From Chloroflexota bacterium (lineage in GTDB: Bacteria; Chloroflexota; Anaerolineae; Anaerolineales; Anaerolineaceae), in the NCBI GenBank assembly GCA_021372725.1, contig JAJFTV010000121.1:1-64000 (forward strand): a DNA stretch of 64,000 nt, read 5' to 3'. This document shows positions 8,801-16,232 of this stretch, piece by piece. The first letter of the stretch is position 1; the number at the start of each line of letters is the position of its first letter. The translations under genes were made by a program, and so were the position numbers. Below the pieces are notes generated by a model. It had not been told where the DNA came from, ran no database searches, and saw only the letters and a list, made by a program, of their open reading frames with translations.

Positions 8801-9311
8801 CGGTCATCATCTGTGACGGATCTTCCACCAGCTTGTCGGCCATCTGGCGCAGCACCTCGGGATCGTTCCAGTCCATCCAGTAACCCAGCCGGACGGATTG
8901 TTCCGTCTGGACGGCGGCGTAGCGCAGGACACGCTCCTTGCATTTGAGCACGAATTTGGCCAGTCCGTATTCTTCGATATTCTTCTTGCTGGCAAAGCCC
9001 AGCGCCTTCTCGACCTCCACTTCCACCCACAGACCCTGGCAGTCAAAACCGTTCTGGTAACGCAGCTCGCGGCCGCGCATGGCCCAGAAGCGATTGAAAA
9101 CGTCCTTGTAGGTACGTCCCCACCCATGGTGGACACCCATGGGATTGTTGGCGGTAATTGGTCCATCGATGAACGACCACTTGGGCTGCCCCTTGTGAAG
9201 TGTACACATTTTGCGGAAAGCAGCGCTGCTTTTCCAGAAATCAAGCACTTCGTGCTCCTGCTCGACAAAATTCACCATGCTGGCTGCTTTTTTGAACGTC
9301 TTGGTTGACAT
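5880..9311 (-). CDS. ileS: Isoleucyl-tRNA synthetase
   Basis: Charges tRNA-Ile with isoleucine and edits mis-activated valine. The product is about 1143 residues, a usual length for the longer IleRS type. The HIGH-region signature reads GVHHGWGRTYKD and the KMSKS loop reads MHKSRGNS, both typical of the type-2 or eukaryote-like IleRS clade. The CP1 editing domain and the anticodon-binding and C-terminal domains follow in the usual order. I chose the start at 9311 (MSTKTFKK) because GAGGAAG sits 7 nt upstream; an in-frame Met nine codons earlier has no such site. The gene stands alone between its T-box leader and its own terminator, so it is controlled by uncharged tRNA-Ile. Confidence 0.97.
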   Translation of the reverse strand: MSTKTFKKAASMVNFVEQEHEVLDFWKSSAAFRKMCTLHKGQPKWSFIDGPITANNPMGVHHGWGRTYKDVFNRFWAMRGRELRYQNGFDCQGLWVEVEVEKALGFASKKNIEEYGLAKFVLKCKERVLRYAAVQTEQSVRLGYWMDWNDPEVLRQMADKLVEDPSQMMTVQGADGPVTGTVEQLVGRLGMAEMGGSYFTFSNENNYMIWRFIKTCAERGWLYQGADVMPWCPRCATGISQHEIVTDGYEELTHPSVTLRFPLRGRPGESLLVWTTTPWTLTSNVAAAVGPQLTYVKVKQGDEIFYLSRGTTHMLKGKYEVLGELKGTEMEGWTYDGPFDDLEAANMIGGRTELKELVKDVKISAVQAHQVILWEDVGDAEGTGIVHIAPGCGAEDFQLGREHGFPLLAPLDEEGYFLSHYGDFTGMHVSEVAQPIFKILEQKGLLYKVENYTHRYPTCWRCKTELVFRLVDEWYISMGESYDKPREELTAEEKSRSLRYQIMDVVDQIRWIPEFGHARELDWLRNMHDWMISKKRFWGLALPIWVCDSCKHHEVIGDEIELKERAVEGWEQFEGHTPHRPYIDAIKIKCPKCGGLMHRIADVGNPWLDAGIVSFSTTRYRSDPAYWREWYPANWISESFPGQFRNWFYSLLVMATVIDGSAPFKQVFSYAALLAEDGQEMHKSRGNSIEFNEAADRMGVDVMRWMYCAQKPENNLLFGYNRAEEVRRGFLIPLWNVYSFFVTYAAMDGWQPDPAGFDPQIPEGAAPVSDNPLDRWILARLNDVTAQVNEALENSDAFAMTLAVEPFVEDLTNWYVRRSRRRFWKSEHDADKNTAYATLYHVLVKLGRLLAPVLPFVTEVMYQNLVRSMNEQAYESVHFTSYPQADTSVLDSELVTQMELGRKIASLGLGARASANLKVRQPLARVLVYTADHGRELPDFLVEIIRDELNVKSFETVSHAEKLVSYRILPNNKLLGPRFGSRFPALKQAMAEMDGHAVNRAVSAGESVPVTLDGETVELAPEEILVETHPVEGLTVAADRLVTVAVDSIITPELRLEGLAREVVRRVQSIRKDAGFEISDRIKLYYHASDGLQQAMKAHREYVMGEVLALELAEGDAPEGAYSPEPFKFDGEELSVAIKRVEK

Positions 9312-9343
9312 TGGCAAACTTCCTCTTTCCATCGTCAAATATT

Positions 9344-9665
9344 AAAAAACCTTCCTCCCGGGCGAACCAAAAGGTTTACGCACACAGGGACGAAGGTCGA
9401 TATATTCACACTTCGCGGTACCACCCCGCTTCCCGCCGTATAACGGGCACTTGCCAGGACGTTTGGCCATGAAGACATGGCTTATTATCCCGTGTCGTTG
9501 ATAACGGACGATTCCCGGCGTACCTAATCAGGTATTATTCCATCTGCCCTTTCAGTTTGCAGCTCCGGAAGGATTTTCAACCTGTCAGGCTGCCCCGGCT
9601 CTCACCACCCCGGGTTCGCTGCCAAACCTTGTACAGGCCTACTCGTTTCCATCACAGCTTTTACG
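9344..9665 (-). promoter_or_regulatory. T-box riboswitch leader of ileS (Ile specifier)
   Basis: On the minus strand the leader contains the T-box core GAAGCGGGGTGGTACCGCG at about 9414-9432. The stem I region has a GATGGAAACGAGTA start and an AGCGAACCCGGGG...GGTGAGAGCC distal part. A likely specifier codon ATC (Ile) lies at 9572-9574, in an AAAATCC...GGAGCTG context like that of Bacillus ileS leaders. After the core a terminator hairpin follows (arms ACCTTC near 9399 and GGAAGGT near 9350, then a T-run to 9344). This arrangement predicts antitermination when uncharged tRNA-Ile binds. Confidence 0.92.
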
Positions 9666-9679
9666 TATTAATAAGGTAG

Positions 9680-9708
9680 ATTATGCCATAATCCCGAAAG
9701 GTGGTCAA
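9680..9708 (-). promoter_or_regulatory. Sigma-70-type promoter of ileS
   Basis: The -35 box TTGACC (9703-9708) and -10 box CATAAT (9680-9685) are separated by exactly 17 nt. This would place transcription start near 9673, just before the T-box stem I. Confidence 0.75.
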
Positions 9709-9813
9709 GTGCAGTGTCAGACCTGCAATGAAACAGAATAATCCCGCGGGTGTTTGTAATGGGCAAGAAAACAAATTAAAAAGCATTTTCCCTATTACTC
9801 AACCTGTCTGATG

Positions 9814-10278
9814 TCAGCTTTTCATTTGGGCTAATACAGCAAGCGGTTCATTATTATCCGGTTCCTCAAGGTATGAGGTTGCATAATGAGTAAATAATAT
9901 TTCGCCTGCTTTAGCGACTAAAAATACGGTCGGTGTGCCGAGCGATAAAAAATGTTTAACCTGAAAATACCGTGCTGCCACCCTTGAACCTTTGTCGCTC
10001 AATATCATGTAAGGTGGATTGTTACTGTTATAGTGCCTTTCAATCATTTTAGGGCCATTGGGAACAATGACCAGCACTTCTGTATTGAAATTCTTGAATT
10101 TTTGATAATCATGGCGCAACTGCGCCATATGATTTGTGCAATGAGGTCAGGCAAAACCGATGTTAAAAACCAACAGAACATTCTGCTTTTGATAAATATC
10201 AGACAATCTAATATCGACACCCTTATGATCGGGGAGAATAAAATCCGGGGCAAGGTCACCCACTGATAAACGTTTCAT
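9814..10278 (-). CDS. Peroxiredoxin-like (AhpC/TSA) protein with in-frame TGA, probable selenoprotein
   Basis: From ATG at 10278 the frame runs 154 residues to a stop at 9814 if the TGA at 10147-10149 (codon 44) is read through. The N-terminus (MKRLSVGDLAPDFILPDHKG) is typical of AhpC/TSA peroxiredoxins. The TGA falls exactly at the catalytic peroxidatic position in NIGFA-[TGA]-PHCTNH, giving a UxxC motif with Cys47. The frame stays intact on both sides and the downstream part is well conserved in character (a TPTVFLV block near the C-terminus). A SECIS-like hairpin begins 12 nt after the TGA. I infer selenocysteine at residue 44. GAGGTG lies just upstream of the start. The real stop is also TGA. 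The selenocysteine machinery genes (selA, selB, selC, selD) are not in the window. The alternative is a recent nonsense mutation. Confidence 0.8.
10107..10134 (-). promoter_or_regulatory. SECIS-like hairpin after the peroxiredoxin TGA
   Basis: On the minus strand a 7-bp stem ATGGCGC/GCGCCAT closes an AGTT apical loop and is extended by a 4-bp AATC/GATT stem past a 2-nt bulge. The loop lies about 26 nt after the TGA and has G at its second position. Bacterial SECIS elements are generally described as lying inside the coding region with a loop roughly 16-37 nt after the UGA and a G among the first loop bases, so the fit is good. Confidence 0.7.
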
Positions 10279-10384
10279 CAACACCTCAATATAGTCGTAA
10301 GCCGTAAAACCACAACCTCAAGTTGCATATTTGGCAATGATCATAACAAATATGGTTTATTGTATCAAAATTTCGAAACCAGGT

Positions 10385-10416
10385 TACCGCTCCCTATCAT
10401 AATACAGGGAGCGGTA
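10385..10416 (-). terminator. Hairpin terminator after the M32 peptidase gene
   Basis: A perfect 11-bp stem (10385-10395 with 10406-10416) with a 10-nt loop lies 22 nt after the M32 stop codon. The T-run is poor. It probably marks the end of the long minus-strand cluster. Confidence 0.65.
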
Positions 10417-10438
10417 TTCTATCGTTGTACCGATTTGC

Positions 10439-11974
10439 TTATCCCTTTGGCGGGAACAGTTGTTCATACTTGTGATTAAGATACCTGAAATACGGCTCTA
10501 CCGTTAACGAGCTACCGGTTGACCGCCGCAGCAGCTCGTCGGGCAGGAAGGCATGGCCGTGACGGTAAACATTTTCTGTTAACCAGTCCAACAAGGGTTG
10601 ATATTCGCCTTTTGCAAGAGCCGGTTCGATTTCCAGGTTTTGTTTCAAGGCTGCTTCATAAAGCTGGGCTGATACCACATTACCCAGTGTATAACTGCAG
10701 AAGGAACCAAATAAACCGGACGACCAGTGGATGTCCTGCAACACGCCCAGGCGGTTATTGGGCGGCGTAACACCCAAATATTCCTGGTATTTGGCGTTCC
10801 AGACCTCGGGCAGCTCTTTAATCGATATAGAGCCATCCAGCAGACCCATTTCAATTTCCACGCGAATCATGATGTGAAAATTGTAGGTGACCTCGTCTGA
10901 TTCGGTTCGAATCAGGCTCGGTTTAACACGGTTGACCGCCCGATAAAACTGCTCTGCATCCACATCTTTGAGCTGGTCAGGGAAATAGGATTGCAGCAAT
11001 GGAAAATGGTTATTCCAGAAGACCTGGCTGCGCCCGACCAGGTTCTCCCACATCCGTGATTGTGCTTCATGAAAACCGTAACTGGTGCCGGCAACGGCAT
11101 ACAAATCAAGCAGATCGGTCGCCAGGGCAGTGCGGGTGATGGCAGGATTTGCACCCTGTTCATAGAGCGCGTGCCCGGTTTCATGAAACAAACCAAACAA
11201 AGCCTGTGGAGCATACTTTTCGTCGTAACGGGTCGTAATGCGGACATCCTGCCGGGTAAAAGAAATCTCAAATGGATGAACAGTCAAATCCACTTTGCCC
11301 CGTTTAAAGTCATAACCGAATTTCCTGGAGATGTCGGTGGCAAATGCTTTTTGTCTGTCAGCCGGGTAGAGCCGCTCGGTCAGAAAATCATGCCGTGCTT
11401 CAGGATATGCCTTTGCCCGCTCAAGGATGGGTGTTAAGCCAGCTTTCAACTCCGCAAATAATGCTTTCAAACGTTTTGCAGTCATGCCGGGTTCATAACG
11501 AACCAGCAAGGCATCATAAGGATGATCGGAGTAACCGACTCCTTCCGCTATTCCGCGCTGAAGTTTGACCATTTTCTCTAAATACGGTGCGAAAGACTGA
11601 AAATCATCGTTCTTGCGGGCTTCAATCCAGACCGTCTGCGAGATCATTTTTAACTCATTCAGCTCTGTGACCAATGAAACTGGAATTTTTCGGGCTACTT
11701 CATAATGCTCACGCGCATAACGTACTGCACGTACGCGGTAACTGTCTTCCGGCTCACCTTTCACCTCTTTTTCAGCGGCTTCGATCATCTGAAGCGTCTT
11801 GGGGTTCGTAAACATCTCCTGGGCAATTCCAGCTACCGTGCTGATCTGATGACCACGGGTCACTGTGCCTTCTTCCGGCATCTGTGTGCGGGCATCCCAG
11901 GTTAACAGATTCAACACACAGCACAGATCGTTAATTTTTCCAATATGAGTATTAAATTCATCATAAGCGCTCAT
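10439..11974 (-). CDS. M32 metallo-carboxypeptidase (Taq family)
   Basis: Removes C-terminal residues from peptides in the cytoplasm using a zinc ion. About 511 residues, the usual length for M32. The zinc motif HETGH is in the middle (GLFHETGHALYEQGANP) and the family blocks HPFEISFTRQDVRITTRY and VTYNFHIMIRVEIE are present. There is no signal peptide. The start at 11974 (MSAYDEFN) is preferred because AAAGGA lies 7 nt upstream; a TTG nine codons earlier is an alternative. It follows the M20 dipeptidase gene by 23 nt, so the two peptidases form the last part of the island and probably finish the breakdown of imported peptides. Confidence 0.93.
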   Translation of the reverse strand: MSAYDEFNTHIGKINDLCCVLNLLTWDARTQMPEEGTVTRGHQISTVAGIAQEMFTNPKTLQMIEAAEKEVKGEPEDSYRVRAVRYAREHYEVARKIPVSLVTELNELKMISQTVWIEARKNDDFQSFAPYLEKMVKLQRGIAEGVGYSDHPYDALLVRYEPGMTAKRLKALFAELKAGLTPILERAKAYPEARHDFLTERLYPADRQKAFATDISRKFGYDFKRGKVDLTVHPFEISFTRQDVRITTRYDEKYAPQALFGLFHETGHALYEQGANPAITRTALATDLLDLYAVAGTSYGFHEAQSRMWENLVGRSQVFWNNHFPLLQSYFPDQLKDVDAEQFYRAVNRVKPSLIRTESDEVTYNFHIMIRVEIEMGLLDGSISIKELPEVWNAKYQEYLGVTPPNNRLGVLQDIHWSSGLFGSFCSYTLGNVVSAQLYEAALKQNLEIEPALAKGEYQPLLDWLTENVYRHGHAFLPDELLRRSTGSSLTVEPYFRYLNHKYEQLFPPKG

Positions 11975-11997
11975 TATTTGTCCTTTCAAATTGTTGC

Positions 11998-13371
11998 TCA
12001 AGTGGCCGCGAGTTCTTTAAAATACAGCACCCAGGCTCTCAATCCATCCTTCAGGCGTTGCACGCGGAAAAATTCGTTGGGGGCGTGATAATCTTCGTCG
12101 GCTGTGGAAAATGAGAAGAAAATGGTATCTGCTTTCAGATAATTTCTAAAGGCCTCAGCAATGGGCAGCGTGGCACCGATCCTCACAATGATCGGTTCCT
12201 GCTGATAAATTTCCTTCAACACGTTTTTCGCCGTCTGCAAACCAATATGGTTCTCCGGCACGCTGTAGGCGGGCACGCCCCTTTCTGATTCTTTTATTTC
12301 CAACCGCACACCAGCCGGTCGATGTTCTTGCAAATGCCTGCTGATCTTTTCGCGGATATCCGCAGGAGACTGGTTGGGTACCAGCCGGCAACTGATCTTT
12401 GCATGGGCTTCTGCCGGTAAGACAGTCTTCATCCCCTCACCCTGATACCCACCCCACATGCCGACAATCTCAAGCGTCGGCCGAGCCCAATTGCGTTCCA
12501 ACAGGCTGAAACCAGGTTCACCAAATCCTTCCGGGGAACCCACTTCTTCCAGATATTTCTTTTCATCAAACGGCAATTCTCTGATCGCCATCCTCTCCGA
12601 TTCGGACAACTCCGCAACCTGGTCGTAGAAACCGTTTACCGCAATCCTGCCATCGGGGTCATGCAAACTGGCCAGCAGCTCTGCCAGCGCGTGCAGCGGA
12701 TTGGCGACCGCGCCGCCATGCCGCCCGGAGTGCAAATCCTTTTTCGGTCCATATACCGAGAATTCCATTGACATACTGCCACGGCTGGCGACAGTCAACG
12801 AGGGTTCGCTGATACGCCACATTGCGCCATCACAGGAAAGCACAAAATCACAGGCCAGGAGCTCGGAATGTGTCCGCATGAATTCATCGATGCTGGGGCT
12901 GCCGATCTCTTCCTCGCCTTCCAGCAAAAATTTGATATTAACCGGTAAAGCCCCGGCTGTTGATAAATACGCCCTGGTCACCTCAACAGCAGTCAGAACG
13001 GGCCCTTTATCATCAGAAACACCCCTCGCATAGATTCTGCCATCCCTGCACTCCGGTTTGAATGGATCCGTTTTCCATTTATCGAGCGGATCGACCGGCT
13101 GAACATCATAATGCCCATAGACCAGGACTGTGGGTTTCCCAGGTGCATCAAGCCATTCGGCATACACCAGTGGATTATGTTCTGTTCTAAATTTTGTGAC
13201 TGAATGCATACCGGCAGATGCCAGCTCATTTACCAGCCAGTCCGCCGCCTTTTCGATCGCTTCGTGGCAATTTGAATCAGCGCTGATACTTGGGATACTG
13301 ACAAATGCCAATAATCGATCCATGATCGGGTCGAAATTCGCGTCAAGATAATCTAAGGTTGATTGAGCCAT
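11998..13371 (-). CDS. M20 family dipeptidase
   Basis: A cytoplasmic zinc dipeptidase of the M20 (CNDP/PepV-like) type. From the Met at 13371 (MAQSTLDYL) the product is 457 residues. Metal-site motifs are present in order: GHYDVQPVDP, ARGVSDDKGP, LEGEEEIGSPS, FVLSCDGAM and, near the C-terminus, EDYHAPNE. The dimerisation domain lies between (DLHSGRHGGAVANP). An in-frame Met 24 codons upstream adds a non-homologous-looking tail and overlaps a hairpin, so the shorter start is preferred. It is separated from the AstE-like gene by 117 nt that include that hairpin, so M20-M32 may be expressed partly separately from the genes upstream. Confidence 0.92.
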   Translation of the reverse strand: MAQSTLDYLDANFDPIMDRLLAFVSIPSISADSNCHEAIEKAADWLVNELASAGMHSVTKFRTEHNPLVYAEWLDAPGKPTVLVYGHYDVQPVDPLDKWKTDPFKPECRDGRIYARGVSDDKGPVLTAVEVTRAYLSTAGALPVNIKFLLEGEEEIGSPSIDEFMRTHSELLACDFVLSCDGAMWRISEPSLTVASRGSMSMEFSVYGPKKDLHSGRHGGAVANPLHALAELLASLHDPDGRIAVNGFYDQVAELSESERMAIRELPFDEKKYLEEVGSPEGFGEPGFSLLERNWARPTLEIVGMWGGYQGEGMKTVLPAEAHAKISCRLVPNQSPADIREKISRHLQEHRPAGVRLEIKESERGVPAYSVPENHIGLQTAKNVLKEIYQQEPIIVRIGATLPIAEAFRNYLKADTIFFSFSTADEDYHAPNEFFRVQRLKDGLRAWVLYFKELAAT

Positions 13372-13424
13372 TGCTTCTCCAATCCAGGGCGACTCTATCC
13401 GCTGCTTCCTCTGTTTTGCGATAA

Positions 13425-13452
13425 GAGAGACTGCTGTTTCCAACAGTCTCTC
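13425..13452 (-). terminator. Hairpin between AstE-like and M20 genes
   Basis: The arms GAGAGACTG (13425-13433) and CAGTCTCTC (13444-13452) form a stem that can extend inward to 11 of 12 pairs. There is no long T-run. It may attenuate transcription from the island into M20-M32 or stabilise the upstream mRNA end. Confidence 0.5.
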
Positions 13453-13488
13453 ATACCAAGGGAGAAAAATGAAAATGAACGAAAGTGA

Positions 13489-14445
13489 TTAAGCTCCAAT
13501 GGCCAGCAAAGGATCATCGTTGTTGATGGCCAACGACGAGACCAGGAATAATACCCGCCCGGTTGCAGTGGCTGTAACAGTTTGCAGGGTGTTGCCCCAG
13601 ACGTCTGTAACTTTGCCCAGAACCTGGCCTTTCTGCACATCCTCGCCAACATTAATGCCCGGATACCAGAAACCGGTATGCTCGCTGCGCAGCCAGATGA
13701 AATCCTGCAAAACGATTGTTTCAACTTTCTCTGGTTTACCACCGCTCAGCATGTCATACTGGCGCATGACACGGTTGACACCCTGAACAAGACATTCTAC
13801 ATCCTTGCGCGGCCAGATGCCCTGACCACCGGATTCAACCAAAAGGGCCGGAGTACCGCCGCCCGCAACTGCCGAGAAGGTTGACCCGGCTGTGCCTACT
13901 TTGCGAACCAGATATTTGATGCCAAATACCTGTGCCAGCTCAAGCGAGGCTTTATCAACAGAAGGGTTGCCTGTTTCCGGGAAGAGTGCGAAAGGAACCA
14001 GTGCTTCGATCAAATCGCCGCCATGAAGATCAATAAAATAATTTGCCTGTTGGATCACGTTTTTAGTCAGCCAGGCTGCAATTTGTTCTGATGGACCGCC
14101 ATCCGCTTTTCCGGGGAAAACACGGTTTAGATTAACGCCGTCCATCGGATTGAGATAGATCGAGCGAACAGGAAAGCCCGCTTGATTGACGACAGGTACA
14201 ACAATCACACAGCCATTTATATCTTCAGGTTTCAAGGTTTGGCCAATTTCAAGGGCTGCCGCGGCACTGGCATATTCAGCCGCGTGGATGCCGCCAAAAA
14301 TAACCAGAGTTGGGCCGTCATTTTTCCCATTGATCAAAAACACAGGCAGGGAAAATGGCTTTCCATTTACTGGAAATTCAACAACACCTGTCACTTTCTC
14401 GCCGGCTTTGGCAGATAATGTACTGACAACACATTCCTTTTTCAC
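13489..14445 (-). CDS. AstE/AspA-like zinc deacylase, paralogue 1
   Basis: 318 residues, succinylglutamate desuccinylase/aspartoacylase family (M14-like fold). These enzymes cleave the amide bond of N-acyl amino acids. Zinc ligands fit as His54 and Glu57 (GGIHAAEY) and His141 (IDLHGGD); the catalytic Glu is about Glu204 (LLVESGGQG). The substrate-carboxylate motif is intact (NLNRVFPGK). A C-terminal barrel-like extension from about residue 235 is present, as in the shorter DUF2817/AstE-like members. It follows two creatininase-family genes by 21 nt, the same order as at 28.1-30.6 kb. The acyl group and amino acid are not known. Confidence 0.82.
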   Translation of the reverse strand: MKKECVVSTLSAKAGEKVTGVVEFPVNGKPFSLPVFLINGKNDGPTLVIFGGIHAAEYASAAAALEIGQTLKPEDINGCVIVVPVVNQAGFPVRSIYLNPMDGVNLNRVFPGKADGGPSEQIAAWLTKNVIQQANYFIDLHGGDLIEALVPFALFPETGNPSVDKASLELAQVFGIKYLVRKVGTAGSTFSAVAGGGTPALLVESGGQGIWPRKDVECLVQGVNRVMRQYDMLSGGKPEKVETIVLQDFIWLRSEHTGFWYPGINVGEDVQKGQVLGKVTDVWGNTLQTVTATATGRVLFLVSSLAINNDDPLLAIGA

Positions 14446-14466
14446 AAAATATCTCCTCTTCTCAGC

Positions 14467-15303
14467 TTATTTTTTCGCCAGGGGGCCGGTCGTTTCCACC
14501 GGGGGCAGCGTTACTTTGCGGAATTCTTCGATAAAATTAGCCAGATAGTCAGCCTGGCCTTCCAGGAATCTTTCACCAATTTCTTTGGTTCCGGTCGAAG
14601 GCTCAATTGTATAGTCTTTGGCTCCAGTTAATCCAAATTCCATCAGATCGCCGGTGTCGGTGATGTCTGCGGTAAACAGGTTCACGCCCACAACACCGCC
14701 CTGGAATTTTGTGGAATGCGGATCAAGCGTAACAAGTTTGTCGCTCAGGTCCTTATTCTTGGGGAGCCTGGCTACATCCATATCCACCAGGCTCTCATCG
14801 ATACCCAAAACCGCCGATACTTCCACATAATCGGCATGACCAATGGCCTGCCAGCTTGGATCAATGGCCGGTGCAATCTGCCACCAAACCGCCACGGCTG
14901 AAGGGATACAGCGTTCGCGCAGCCAGATGCCGCATTGGCGCAAAGCGTTTAAGTTACCGCCGTGGCCATCAATGAACAAGATGTGCGTGGTTCCATATTT
15001 CAAAAGATCTTCACAGAGGTCAATCAATACCTGACGCAGGGTATCCTCGTGTAAGGACATGGTCCCCGGAAAGGTGGTGTGATATTTGGCATAACCAAAC
15101 GGGATGGTGGGGGTGACAATGACTTTGGATTTTTTTACCAGACGGGCAGCAATCTCACGGGGAACCATAAAATCTGTCCCTACCGGGAGGTGCGGGCCGT
15201 GCTGTTCAGTTGATCCAATCGGTATGACTACGAAGGTTGTGTCTTCAAAAGCTTTTTTCGCTTTTGGCCAGGTTAATTTTTCCAGCATGTATCCTTTTTC
15301 CAT
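14467..15303 (-). CDS. Creatininase-family amidohydrolase, paralogue 1
   Basis: 278 residues. The creatininase family opens cyclic amides (creatinine) or cleaves formamides and related bonds with a two-metal site. Ligand candidates are Glu33 and His35 (STEQHGPHLP), Asp44 (GTDF), the His of DGHGGN and the Glu of HADYVEVS, the same pattern as in Pseudomonas creatininase. AGAGGA lies upstream of ATG at 15303. It is clearly homologous along its length to the neighbour at 15334-16185 (shared KYHT, FPGTM and LLKYGTTHILF blocks), so the two probably form a duplicated or hetero-oligomeric pair. The substrate is unknown; creatinine itself is not implied. Confidence 0.88.
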   Translation of the reverse strand: MEKGYMLEKLTWPKAKKAFEDTTFVVIPIGSTEQHGPHLPVGTDFMVPREIAARLVKKSKVIVTPTIPFGYAKYHTTFPGTMSLHEDTLRQVLIDLCEDLLKYGTTHILFIDGHGGNLNALRQCGIWLRERCIPSAVAVWWQIAPAIDPSWQAIGHADYVEVSAVLGIDESLVDMDVARLPKNKDLSDKLVTLDPHSTKFQGGVVGVNLFTADITDTGDLMEFGLTGAKDYTIEPSTGTKEIGERFLEGQADYLANFIEEFRKVTLPPVETTGPLAKK

Positions 15304-15333
15304 TTTGTCCTCTTTTTGTGTGATGTATGATAG

Positions 15334-16185
15334 TTATTTCTTTTGTTTTCGTAATTCGGCAGCAGGGCCTTCCTCACCCACTGGCGGGAATTTGACCTTG
15401 CGAAATTCCTCAATAAACTCTGCCAGATAGTCCGCCAGAGAATTTAAGATCTTGTTGCCCATCTCGGCGCTGGCTGTCGTCGGTTCGATATCATAGTTCT
15501 CTGCCGCAGACTCGCCGTATTCCAGCATATCGCCGGTCACGGTCACATCGGTCATCACACCATTAATCATCAATGTATGCCCTTTGAACCTGACAACACC
15601 CAGGTTATCCAACTGCAGAGCGGGTGTCAGGCTGCGGTTTTTATGGTTCTTCGCTACCTGTAAATCGACCAGCGCGGGATCGATCGCCAGCATGGCGGCC
15701 GTTTCAATATAATCGGCATGTCCGATCATGTTATAGCTGGGATCGGCGATGGTGGCCATCTCCCACCATGATGCGACAGATGCCGGTACGCATCTTTCAC
15801 GCAGCCATTCACCGGCCTTTTTCAGCGGGCCATGATTGCCGCCATGGCCATTTACAAACAAAATATGAGTGGTTCCGTACTTCAATAAATCCTCACAGAC
15901 ATCGATTAAAGCATGTTGCAGCGTCTCTTCCTGCAATGCCATGGTTCCGGGAAAACCGGTGTGATACTTGGCATATCCGAAAGGCAGGATGGGGGTGACA
16001 ATCACCTTTGACCTTTCCGAAACGCGCCTTGCAAGCTCCTTTGCGACAATCCAGTCGGTTCCAGTTGGCAGATGAGGGCCATGCTGTTCATTTGAGCCGG
16101 TTGGGATGACAACAACAGTCGTTTCTTTAAAAGCTTCCCGTGCTTGCGGCCAGGTAAGCTTCTCCAATAAATAACCCTTTGTCAT
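15334..16185 (-). CDS. Creatininase-family amidohydrolase, paralogue 2
   Basis: 283 residues. The same metal-site pattern is present: NEQHGPHLPTGTD, NGHGGNHG and GHADYIETAA. GGAGGG lies upstream of the ATG. It is followed 30 nt later by its paralogue and then the AstE-like gene. It differs from paralogue 1 mainly in the C-terminal third (ITVTGDMLEYG against ITDTGDLMEFG regions), so a related but distinct substrate or a structural partner role is possible. It lies downstream of the amidohydrolase gene with a 47-nt gap. Confidence 0.88.
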   Translation of the reverse strand: MTKGYLLEKLTWPQAREAFKETTVVVIPTGSNEQHGPHLPTGTDWIVAKELARRVSERSKVIVTPILPFGYAKYHTGFPGTMALQEETLQHALIDVCEDLLKYGTTHILFVNGHGGNHGPLKKAGEWLRERCVPASVASWWEMATIADPSYNMIGHADYIETAAMLAIDPALVDLQVAKNHKNRSLTPALQLDNLGVVRFKGHTLMINGVMTDVTVTGDMLEYGESAAENYDIEPTTASAEMGNKILNSLADYLAEFIEEFRKVKFPPVGEEGPAAELRKQKK

Positions 16186-16232
16186 GTCTTTAAACCCTCC
16201 AAAATTTCCTATTAGTCCAAAGCGGGAAGATA

